In this document: piece after piece, positions 1 through 5,468 of the stretch
Position numbering within the stretch: position 1 is the first letter of the stretch
Layout: every line of letters begins with the position of its first letter
Origin: Lentisphaeria bacterium
Lineage (GTDB): Bacteria > Verrucomicrobiota > Lentisphaeria > Victivallales > GWF2-50-93
NCBI GenBank assembly: GCA_020056205.1
Contig: JAGVIF010000089.1
Location: 1-7,377, forward strand
DNA: 7,377 nucleotides
Direction of reading: 5' to 3'
The notes under the pieces: model-generated
What the model saw: the letters and a program-made list of their open reading frames with translations, nothing else
Database searches by the model: none
What the model was told of the DNA's origin: nothing
Translations under genes and position numbers: made by a program

Positions 1-1
1 A

Positions 2-106
2 GGCAAATTGATGGATATAGTGTCCGGACAAAGCGTTACAGCGAAAAACGGAGTCTGCGACGTCCTCAATAACGATCTCGCATTGGCAATATTGATAGAG
101 GCGTAA
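2..106 (+). CDS. 3' end of an unrecognised protein gene, cut by the window edge
   Basis: An open frame enters from the left edge and runs 34 codons to a TAA at 104-106. Its last residues read LNNDLALAILIEA, which looks like ordinary protein, but the piece is too short to assign to a family. A large inverted repeat begins immediately after the stop codon, as expected of a gene end. The other two plus frames stop earlier or look less protein-like. The upstream part is not visible, so neither the function nor the coding status is certain. Confidence 0.4.
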   Translation, partial: GKLMDIVSGQSVTAKNGVCDVLNNDLALAILIEA

Positions 107-161
107 ATTCACTGAACCCCGTCTGCCTGCGCACTGCGCGCAGGCAGGGCCTTCAGTGAAT
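107..161. repeat. Nested inverted repeat (two-tier stem-loop) after the upstream stop codon
   Basis: The outer arms at 107-116 (ATTCACTGAA) and 152-161 (TTCAGTGAAT) pair perfectly over 10 bp. The inner arms at 123-132 (CTGCCTGCGC) and 138-147 (GCGCAGGCAG) pair perfectly over 10 bp around the 5-base loop ACTGC. The linkers between the tiers are 6 and 4 bases, mostly C on one side and G on the other, so they may partly pair. It starts at the base after a TAA stop. No T-run follows, so it may be a 3' mRNA stabiliser, a factor-assisted terminator or a mobile palindromic repeat. Confidence 0.75.
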
Positions 162-192
162 ATTTACTTTATGAGATATTTTAAAAAGACCG

Positions 193-215
193 CCGGCATT
201 CCGCCGGGAATTTTT
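193..215 (+). terminator. Weak intrinsic terminator candidate
   Basis: A 5-bp G+C hairpin (CCGGC 193-197, loop ATTCC, GCCGG 203-207) is followed by GAA and then five T at 211-215. An A-run upstream (183-187) could make it act on the other strand too. The stem is short, so efficiency is doubtful. It would end transcription from the upstream gene before the promoter of the BON gene. Confidence 0.4.
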
Positions 216-288
216 ATCAGACAATGCAAAGAATGATGACAAATCTTGATGGGTGGAGAAAAAAACGAAAGATTTATTTCATTCCAAT

Positions 289-317
289 TTGATAAAGTGG
301 CCTGATCATGCGATACT
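289..317 (+). promoter_or_regulatory. Possible sigma70-type promoter for the BON operon
   Basis: TTGATA at 289-294 and GATACT at 312-317 are separated by 17 bases, the optimal spacing. They match the consensus hexamers at 5/6 and 4/6 positions. The site lies in the A+T-rich 162-432 interval, which holds no credible gene, about 115 bases before the BON start. The assignment is by pattern only; phyla outside Proteobacteria can use different -35 and -10 elements. Confidence 0.35.
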
Positions 318-432
318 GCTTTTACAGAAAATATTCTACATCACCCGGCATTCAGCTCAAACTTCTCGGAAAATAATTTAATCTAATAACGGGAGACATC
401 CCCCGCAACAACAAAAGAATAGAGGTAGTAGA

Positions 433-1164
433 ATGACACAAAAAAGCAGCACACCGCTGTGCGCGTCAGAGACCGATGACAGGATTGAGTCGTCCTTCAA
501 GGAGACCTATGTCTATAAAACGTATCTCAAGGGCGATGCGTTAAAAACCGAGGCCAAAAATGGTGTTGTCACGCTGACTGGAACTGTGTCCGAAGAATCC
601 CACAAGGCATTGGCTCAGGAGACCGTGGCGAACCTGCCCGGGGTCACCCGCGTGGATAATAAACTGGCGACCATGGCCGAAGTCGCCACCGAAAACGCGG
701 ACACCTGGATCGGCAGAAAAGTGAAGCTCACCCTCCTGTTCCATCGCAACGTCAACTACAGCAAGACCACCGTTGAGGTGAAAGATGCAGTAGTGACGCT
801 GAAAGGCGAAGCTTCAAGCACGGCCCAGAAGGAACTGACCACCGAATACGCCAAAGATATCGAAGGAGTGAAAGATGTGAAGAACGAGATGACGGTTGCT
901 ACGACTCCGGAACCGGCGGAGCGGACCGCGTGCGAAAAGATGGATGACGCGTCCGTGACCGCCCAGGTCAAGACGGCGTTGATCACCCATCGTTCAACCA
1001 GCTCCATAAAGACCAAGGTCGAAACACGAAATGGCAAGGTCACGTTGACCGGCATTGCCAAAAACGCGGCCGAAAAGGCGCTGGTCACCAAGCTCGTCAC
1101 CGACATACAGGGCGTGACAAGCGTGAAGAACCAGATGACGGTCGAAGAGGTTAAAACCAAGTAA
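433..1164 (+). CDS. Triple BON-domain protein
   Basis: The 243-residue protein has three BON domains at about residues 15-83, 90-155 and 169-238. Each shows the alpha-beta pattern with a VTLTG or VTLKG strand (G46VVTLTG, AVVTLKG, GKVTLTG) and a closing helix plus strand with a GV-(T/K)-x-V-(D/K)-N signature. BON domains are thought to bind membranes or phospholipids and occur in osmotic-shock proteins such as OsmY. OsmY-type proteins are usually periplasmic, but no signal peptide is visible here, and an in-frame stop at 379-381 with no intervening start excludes a longer N-terminus. The ribosome binding site AGAGGT (421-426) lies 6 bases before the ATG. It is first in a run of small envelope or stress genes, so a role in envelope stress is inferred. 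Confidence 0.9.
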   Translation: MTQKSSTPLCASETDDRIESSFKETYVYKTYLKGDALKTEAKNGVVTLTGTVSEESHKALAQETVANLPGVTRVDNKLATMAEVATENADTWIGRKVKLTLLFHRNVNYSKTTVEVKDAVVTLKGEASSTAQKELTTEYAKDIEGVKDVKNEMTVATTPEPAERTACEKMDDASVTAQVKTALITHRSTSSIKTKVETRNGKVTLTGIAKNAAEKALVTKLVTDIQGVTSVKNQMTVEEVKTK

Positions 1165-1170
1165 CTTGAC

Positions 1171-1216
1171 GGATTGTCACCGGCTGGCGCGGGAACGCAC
1201 CAGCCGGTGGCAATCC
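1171..1216 (+). promoter_or_regulatory. Strong 17-bp stem-loop between the BON and DUF3309 genes
   Basis: The arms 1171-1187 and 1200-1216 pair over 17 bp with a single G-T wobble (1177 with 1210) around a 12-base loop (1188-1199). It begins 7 bases after the BON stop and ends 11 bases before the ribosome binding site of the next gene. No T-run follows, so it does not look like a simple intrinsic terminator. Likely roles are mRNA stabilisation, RNase processing, or partial attenuation that lowers expression of the downstream genes relative to the BON gene. Confidence 0.7.
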
Positions 1217-1240
1217 TGACAAACTTAAAGGAGCAACAGC

Positions 1241-1399
1241 ATGAATACCGGAACGATACTGCTGATCGTCTTGATTCTAATTCTCGCGGGTGTATTGCCC
1301 GCCTAGCCTCACAGCAGAAAATGGGGTTATTACCCAAGCGGCGGACTTGGGTTCGTTGTCATAATCCTGCTCATACTGGTTCTTATGGGACGGATTTAG
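1241..1399 (+). pseudogene. DUF3309 small membrane protein interrupted by an in-frame amber codon
   Basis: Reading from the ATG at 1241, with an excellent ribosome binding site (AAAGGAG, 1227-1233), gives MNTGTILLIVLILILAGVLP, then A, then a TAG at 1304-1306. The same frame continues PHSRKWGYYPSGGLG and a second hydrophobic segment ending MGRI before a TAG at 1397-1399. Both halves together match the whole DUF3309 family: two membrane helices around a WPYSRxWGYGPSGGLG-like loop, about 50 residues. The amber sits where the family has a conserved Trp, so a single TGG-to-TAG change explains it. Everything downstream is intact, so the change is recent, is a sequence error, or is read through. As written, translation gives only a 21-residue hydrophobic peptide. 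The family's function is unknown; members are often near stress genes. Confidence 0.85.
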
Positions 1400-1461
1400 A
1401 GATAGAGAAAACATGAATTTCGCAAGAAGTAATGAAAACACATAAAATATGGAGGAAGATC

Positions 1462-1653
1462 ATGAATTACATCAATAGATTACAAGGACAAAGAAACACC
1501 AATTGGAACGAACATTCTGAAGCAGCGGTCGTTAAATCCGCAAACGCAGGAAGTAACATGACCAAGAGACTGATGAAGTGGAGCCTTCTGCTTCTGCCTG
1601 TCCTTGCGATATGTCTTCTATCCGGATGCCGAATGTTCACGATAGGCGACTGA
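1462..1653 (+). CDS. Small lipoprotein, 63 residues
   Basis: The C-terminal half is a textbook lipoprotein signal: K35RLMKW, a hydrophobic core LLLLPVLAICL and the lipobox LSGC with Cys56. Only eight residues (CRMFTIGD) would remain after cleavage, a size like the entericidin lipoproteins, although no sequence match is claimed. Start choice is uncertain. The ATG at 1462 has the better ribosome binding site (GGAGG, 1451-1455, 6 bases away) but puts 34 polar residues before the signal. The ATG at 1558 gives a normal 31-residue prolipoprotein behind a closer AGGAAG (1548-1553). An ATG at 1432 in the same frame has no good site. Arg at +2 favours the outer membrane by the E. coli rule. It lies 62 bases after the DUF3309 gene. 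Confidence 0.65.
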   Translation: MNYINRLQGQRNTNWNEHSEAAVVKSANAGSNMTKRLMKWSLLLLPVLAICLLSGCRMFTIGD

Positions 1654-1715
1654 ACAAATTTAAATAGATTATGGGAAAAAGCAACAAATAATCAATAAGC
1701 AAGGAGAAACAATCA

Positions 1716-2273
1716 ATGAAGAAGATACTCGCATGTATTGCCACGGTCCTGATTTCGATCAGCGCCATGGCGGAAAATAGACCGTTCAATCTCAGCCTTA
1801 CTCCGGATGTAGCCATCTATCCCCGAACTGACACGATCGAGGGATTGACCCTCAGCATCTGGGGTGAAAACCAGCAGACGTCACTGGCTCTGGGCATTGC
1901 CAACGGCTCCGTAGCCCAGAGTTACGGCGTGAGTCTGGGTATTCTGAATTATGCGGATAACTATACTGGACTTCAGTGGGGACTTGTCAACTACACGAAA
2001 CATGATTCCACTGGCTGGCAAGGTGGTTTTCTTTTTGGTTTGGTTGTCAGCGGCGTGAATTATACCGGGGACACCATGAAGGGATTATATACCGGCGTGG
2101 TGAACTACTCGGGCAAGCTGTCAGGGCTAGAACTGGGGCTCGTCAACTATACAGATGATGCGTCCGGAGTCCAGATAGGGCTCGTCAACATCGTCGGCAG
2201 GAACAAAAGCTGGTTCGGCGAGTTGCCAAACGAGCTGGCCCCAGTGATGATTTTAGTCAACTGGCGGTTTTAA
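1716..2273 (+). CDS. Secreted repeat protein resembling the LA_2272 surface-repeat family
   Basis: The 185-residue protein starts with a clear Sec signal (MKKILACIATVLISISAMA, cleavage before ENRPF). The mature part holds short repeats of about 14-19 residues centred on GhVNY or GhLNY followed by a polar turn and a glycine: LGILNYADNYTG, WGLVNYTKHDSTG, SGVNYTG, GVVNYSG, GLVNYTDDASG, GLVNIVG. Alternating hydrophobic and glycine residues suggest beta strands, and the chain ends WRF, with the terminal aromatic typical of outer-membrane proteins. The pattern recalls LA_2272-type surface-repeat proteins, of unknown function. The ribosome binding site AAGGAG (1701-1706) lies 9 bases from the ATG. 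It sits in the same run as the small lipoprotein, 62 bases downstream. An outer-membrane or surface location is inferred. Confidence 0.8.
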   Translation: MKKILACIATVLISISAMAENRPFNLSLTPDVAIYPRTDTIEGLTLSIWGENQQTSLALGIANGSVAQSYGVSLGILNYADNYTGLQWGLVNYTKHDSTGWQGGFLFGLVVSGVNYTGDTMKGLYTGVVNYSGKLSGLELGLVNYTDDASGVQIGLVNIVGRNKSWFGELPNELAPVMILVNWRF

Positions 2274-2346
2274 GGCGGATTTCGCCCACAACCCAAAATT
2301 GAAATTCGAATATCGAAATCATAAACAATAAAAACAGAATAGGATT

Positions 2347-2496
2347 ATGTTATACACAATTGCAATTATTCTGATTCTGCTTTGGCTCCTGGGAATGATT
2401 TCATCGCACACGATCAACGGGTTTATCCACATACTGATCGTCATCGCCATTATCATGATTCTGGTGCGTATCATCAGCGGACGGAAGCCGCTTTGA
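2347..2496 (+). CDS. lmo0937-family (DUF5670) small membrane protein
   Basis: The 49-residue product begins MLYTIAIILILLWLLGM and ends ILVRIISGRKPL. Two membrane helices (about residues 3-19 and 25-44) are joined by a short SSHTINGFIH loop. The WLLG motif near the end of helix 1, the GFIH turn and the basic R-x-I-x-GRxPL tail are hallmarks of the lmo0937 family. These are tiny inner-membrane proteins of unknown function that commonly neighbour DUF3309, BON or CsbD genes and other stress genes, which fits this locus. The ribosome binding site is weak (AGGA, 2341-2344, very close to the ATG). It is the last plus-strand gene, 73 bases after the surface-repeat gene. Confidence 0.85.
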   Translation: MLYTIAIILILLWLLGMISSHTINGFIHILIVIAIIMILVRIISGRKPL

Positions 2497-2512
2497 CTGT
2501 CTCTATGAGGAC

Positions 2513-2529
2513 GTGAATAGCGGATTCAC
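2513..2529 (+). terminator. Weak hairpin after the plus-strand operon
   Basis: GTGAAT (2513-2518) pairs with ATTCAC (2524-2529) around the loop AGCGG, 16 bases after the stop of the lmo0937-type gene. The following bases are pyrimidine-rich (CACTCTTTGTTGT) but not a clean T-run. It is the only hairpin seen that is placed to end the operon before the converging minus-strand genes; the support is positional. Confidence 0.25.
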
Positions 2530-2584
2530 CACTCTTTGTTGTAAACTTTATCGCGAACTTTGTCGGATGGTGACGGTAAACGTC

Positions 2585-2636
2585 CTCCGGTGTTCTGCCT
2601 CCAGTGTTCTGCTCTGTGCAATAGCGTCAATAGCGT
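2585..2636. repeat. Two short tandem duplications in the non-coding interval
   Basis: A 14-base unit is repeated head to tail with one difference: CTCCGGTGTTCTGC at 2585-2598 and CTCCAGTGTTCTGC at 2599-2612. Six bases later, CAATAGCGT occurs twice without a break (2619-2627 and 2628-2636). The second pair spans the stop codon of the decayed minus-strand reading frame, so slippage probably created or moved that stop. The rest of 2497-2626 shows no gene. Confidence 0.7.
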
Positions 2637-2803
2637 GGCATGATGTCCCGCGCCTGCCCGATCGCCGCTTCGCGGTCGCCGAGATAATCCAGCATGATCG
2701 CAGAGCCCACGCCCAAGGCGGAAACCTCCGCATTGCCCGCAGAATTTCGCGTCCGCAGAGAAAGGGCGCCGCATTCGGAGCAGTAGGCGCTTTTCATGGT
2801 CAT
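2627..2803 (-). pseudogene. Decayed gene: frameshifted zinc ribbon joined to a copy of the TPR gene's 3' end
   Basis: From ATG at 2803 the minus strand reads MTMKSAYCSECGA, then shifts out of frame. In the adjacent frame the sequence continues FSADAKFCGQCG (to about 2727). Restoring one C in the C-run near 2764-2767 would join them as a typical two-knuckle zinc ribbon (CxxCG then FCxxCG). The original frame resumes as NAEVSALGVGSAIMLDYLGD and ends ARDIMPRY with a TGA at 2627-2629. That part matches the C-terminal region of the TPR protein (NPEVSALGVGSAMMLDCLGD). At the DNA level, 2638-2731 and 5543-5636 agree at about 79% by hand count. It lies 25 bases after the stop of the 879-residue gene. 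It looks like a paralogous gene reduced by internal deletion and frameshift. Confidence 0.7.
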
Positions 2804-2828
2804 GTGATTGTTTGCATACTCCGGCAGC

Positions 2829-5468
2829 TCAGCGTGATACGCTCCACGGCTGAGCCGACGATCCCTTGTAGCCCTTGCCATTGTAGCTGCCCCGAAAAAG
2901 CCACACGCTGTCCGTGACGGTCGTGGTGGTGGCGGCTAGGCCTTCTTCGCGAGACAGGCCAGCCAGAGCACTCGGGTTGAGCTTGATGATGGTGGTCATT
3001 TTCCCCTTACCCTTCAACTCGATGGCGCCGGAAACAATATCCACCGTGCCTTGGACGGGTATGTTCATGGTCTGCGTTGTCGTGAACATGGATCCCTTAT
3101 CAGTGAAATTCTGGGCAAAGGTGCCGGTGGCTTTTCCTCCAACCACCTGAATGCGCAGAGTGGCATTGGCATTTTCATACAAGGCAACCACCCCGGAGAA
3201 GTCTCCTTGCATTTGCGTGAACTCGGCAATGGCGGCATCGAGTCCGGCCATGCCTTCCTTTTGGAGGACGGCGACGAGCCGGTCGAGCAAGTCTGCGGCA
3301 GTCGAGAGACCTTTGGCGCGAAGTTTTTCAGCCACGATCTCGCGGAGCTTGAGTTCCTCGTCGGTGCTTTTCTTCTGGGAGGCGATTTCCTTCTTGGTGT
3401 TTTCTTTGCGGATCGCCAGCTTTTTGCGGTCGCGATACGTCCGCGTTGTCGGCTTGGGTTCCGTAGCGGCCAGCTTGGCGGCTTTTTTGCCTTCCAGCAC
3501 CTTGTTCAGCCGTTTTGCCTCCGTGAAATCGCCCTTCAAAACACCATCCGCAGCGCGCTGCGCGCCCACTGGTGACGCACCGCCCTTGATCAGCTTGTCA
3601 TAGACCTCCTTCGACCTCGCCTCATTCGTCGTCTTCTCATCACGAGAACTTTTGAGCATGTCGTACAGCCCTTTCCCCGCGCCCACGCCTTCACCGAAGG
3701 CATTGCCGAGATTGGCGCCGCTCTGCTTCGCCGCATCGTAGGTGATCGCTTTCACACCGCCAAACAGGCCGCCCAAAACCGCCTTCGTTTTCATCCCCAG
3801 ATAGGGCTTCCATGCGTCTGGTGAGATTTTGCCAGCAGCGAGGTCTTTTTTGTATTCTTCAAAGGCTTCCTTGCCCGCCTTCGTGCCGATCTCCGCCATT
3901 GTGCCAAAACCCAGGCCATGCCAGAAGGTGCGTCCCGCCAGTTCGGCCTTCTCCTTGGTCCAGCCGAGAGCGCTTGTCGGTTCGCCCTGCTTCTTCGCTT
4001 CCATCTCTTCTTTGGCCGTCTTGTAGCCATCGTAGATGCCGTAGGCGCCCAGCGCCAGACCCGCTCCTTTCATCAACCTGCCGCCAGAGGTCGGTTTCGC
4101 TTCCGGTTCGACAGCCGTCGCTTTCGTGCTGCCACTTCCAGGCTTCGTCACCGGCTCATTCACACCTCGCACCGCCTCAGTGGCGGCTTTGGCCTTGGCG
4201 TTGTAGTCCGCCAGCTCGTTGCGGGACTGCTGTGCCTGCGCCTTCATGCCCTTCGCCTCCAAATCGGCGATCTTGTTTTGTGTCTGCTGCACTTCCGCCG
4301 CCGCTGCGGTCTTGGTCTTGGTCTCGGCGGCATTGAGGATGTCGCGCGTGGTCTTTTGCAGCTTCGCGGCCTCATCGGCGCTCGAAATCGCCGCACGGCC
4401 CGTTTTGATCTCCGCCAGTTTGTCGAGGATGTTCTCGGGATTCTTGATTCCATTCTGCTTGGCGATCGTTTTGACCATTTCCGGGTCCAAACCGGCCTGA
4501 TTCGCCGCCTTGAGCGCGCCCTTGGCCATCATCTGTCCTTCCGGGGATCCGCCAACCAATGTCTCCGGCGGCGCACTGGCGCCATGCAGCGCTTTTTTCG
4601 CGTGATCCATCGTCGCCACATGATCCTTCAGCGGACCGGACTTCAAAGCGCCGCCGGTTTCCGAAACATACGTCTCGCCGTGCTGCGCGCCCATCTTCAC
4701 CTGCACCTGATGCCCCGCGCTGCCGATGCGGTCCGTGCCCGGCGCGGCATTCACCGTCATGCCAAACTTGGGTGCGGTCTCCAGCACACCGCCTGTCATT
4801 TTCACCGGGCCGCCGTTCGGCCCCTTCACGCCAATCTCGTTGAGAATTTTCCCTGCCTTCTCCGTGGTTCGATAACCACCTCCGGCATCATAGTCACCGT
4901 TCATGCCGCGGTGATTCGGATCGGTGATCTGCGTGCCTGCGGTCTGTTTCACGCTGTTGCTGGCATTGCTCGTGCCGCCCATCACATCGCGGTTCGCCTG
5001 ATTGATCACGCCCTCATGCACCACGTTTCGTTGGGTGGCGATCTGCTTGCTCGTGGTGCGGTGCGCGGCGTTCTCCGCCTCGATCTGCGCGGTTTTCGCC
5101 GGTCCCTCCGGCATTTTTTCGAGCTGCTGCTTCGCCGCATCATGCCGCGCGCATTCGTTGTTCCAGTCTGTCTCCACCTTGTTCCACTTTTGTTTCAAAT
5201 CGGAGATCACTTCCTTGCGCGTTGCCTGCTGCTGCATCGAAAGCTTTTTTGATTCCGCCTGATGCCGCTGAATCTCTTCGCGCAACTGCGTGTCCCGCTG
5301 AGCACCCGCCGGTTGCTGTTGCAGTGCCTGCTTCTTTTCCAAGAACGCCTGCCGCTCCGCATTCTGGGCTGCCGTGAGGGATTCAAAACTCACCATCACA
5401 TCACCAGTCTGCGCTTGTGCGGCCGCCCAGCAGCCCATCACGGTCAAAAGCATCACGATTCGTTTCAT
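2829..5468 (-). CDS. Large exported coiled-coil protein with a C-terminal beta domain, function unknown
   Basis: Start chosen at 5468 (MKRIVMLL), not at 5486, because AAGGAG (5476-5481) sits 7 bases upstream and a signal peptide follows directly (residues 1-19, cleavage after AQA). The product is 879 residues. Residues about 30-160 are Gln/Lys/Glu/Ala-rich and likely a coiled coil. Residues 160-330 are Gly/Thr/Asn-rich, including MNGDYDAGGGYRTTEKAGK. Residues 350-430 are again helical. Two glycine-rich hydrophobic stretches (about 466-480 and 557-603, GGLFGGVKAITYDAA) could be membrane-active but are not clear helices. Residues 620-720 are highly charged. Residues 752-879 look beta-rich with FSGVV, VQGTVDIVSGAIELKGKG and FRGSYNGKGYKGS, like a ligand-binding or lipocalin-like fold. 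I recognise no family. Translation is coupled to the TPR gene by an ATGA overlap. Alternative: a lipoprotein at Cys13 (VMGC), less likely because the core would be short. Confidence 0.85.
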   Translation of the reverse strand: MKRIVMLLTVMGCWAAAQAQTGDVMVSFESLTAAQNAERQAFLEKKQALQQQPAGAQRDTQLREEIQRHQAESKKLSMQQQATRKEVISDLKQKWNKVETDWNNECARHDAAKQQLEKMPEGPAKTAQIEAENAAHRTTSKQIATQRNVVHEGVINQANRDVMGGTSNASNSVKQTAGTQITDPNHRGMNGDYDAGGGYRTTEKAGKILNEIGVKGPNGGPVKMTGGVLETAPKFGMTVNAAPGTDRIGSAGHQVQVKMGAQHGETYVSETGGALKSGPLKDHVATMDHAKKALHGASAPPETLVGGSPEGQMMAKGALKAANQAGLDPEMVKTIAKQNGIKNPENILDKLAEIKTGRAAISSADEAAKLQKTTRDILNAAETKTKTAAAAEVQQTQNKIADLEAKGMKAQAQQSRNELADYNAKAKAATEAVRGVNEPVTKPGSGSTKATAVEPEAKPTSGGRLMKGAGLALGAYGIYDGYKTAKEEMEAKKQGEPTSALGWTKEKAELAGRTFWHGLGFGTMAEIGTKAGKEAFEEYKKDLAAGKISPDAWKPYLGMKTKAVLGGLFGGVKAITYDAAKQSGANLGNAFGEGVGAGKGLYDMLKSSRDEKTTNEARSKEVYDKLIKGGASPVGAQRAADGVLKGDFTEAKRLNKVLEGKKAAKLAATEPKPTTRTYRDRKKLAIRKENTKKEIASQKKSTDEELKLREIVAEKLRAKGLSTAADLLDRLVAVLQKEGMAGLDAAIAEFTQMQGDFSGVVALYENANATLRIQVVGGKATGTFAQNFTDKGSMFTTTQTMNIPVQGTVDIVSGAIELKGKGKMTTIIKLNPSALAGLSREEGLAATTTTVTDSVWLFRGSYNGKGYKGSSAQPWSVSR

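Noticed and set aside
756..1337. 193-codon minus-strand frame opposite the BON and DUF3309 genes
   Set aside because: It is antisense to a clear three-domain BON gene and across the intercistronic hairpin; the product shows no domain.
1174..1416. 80-codon plus-strand frame over the DUF3309 gene
   Set aside because: It reads the DUF3309 gene out of frame, starts within the stem-loop and has no recognisable family; the other frame gives a near-complete DUF3309 protein.
2274..2286. Small hairpin GGCG-GATTT-CGCC right after the surface-repeat gene
   Set aside because: Only 4 bp of stem and no T-run; it is too weak to call a terminator.
2513..2917. 134-codon plus-strand frame across the convergent interval
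   Set aside because: It overlaps the end of the 879-residue gene and the decayed zinc-ribbon/TPR remnant, whose homology supports the minus strand instead.
3918..5252. Long plus-strand open frame (444 codons) opposite the 879-residue gene
   Set aside because: Its product is Arg/His/Leu-rich with no domain, and it is a mirror of the codon bias of the minus-strand gene, which has a signal peptide, a ribosome binding site and sensible domain structure. Other open frames opposite the minus-strand genes are rejected for the same reason.
2829..5468. Polymorphic toxin or secretion-effector interpretation of the 879-residue protein
   Set aside because: It is large and modular, but I see no toxin active-site motif, no immunity gene downstream and no known export adaptor domain.
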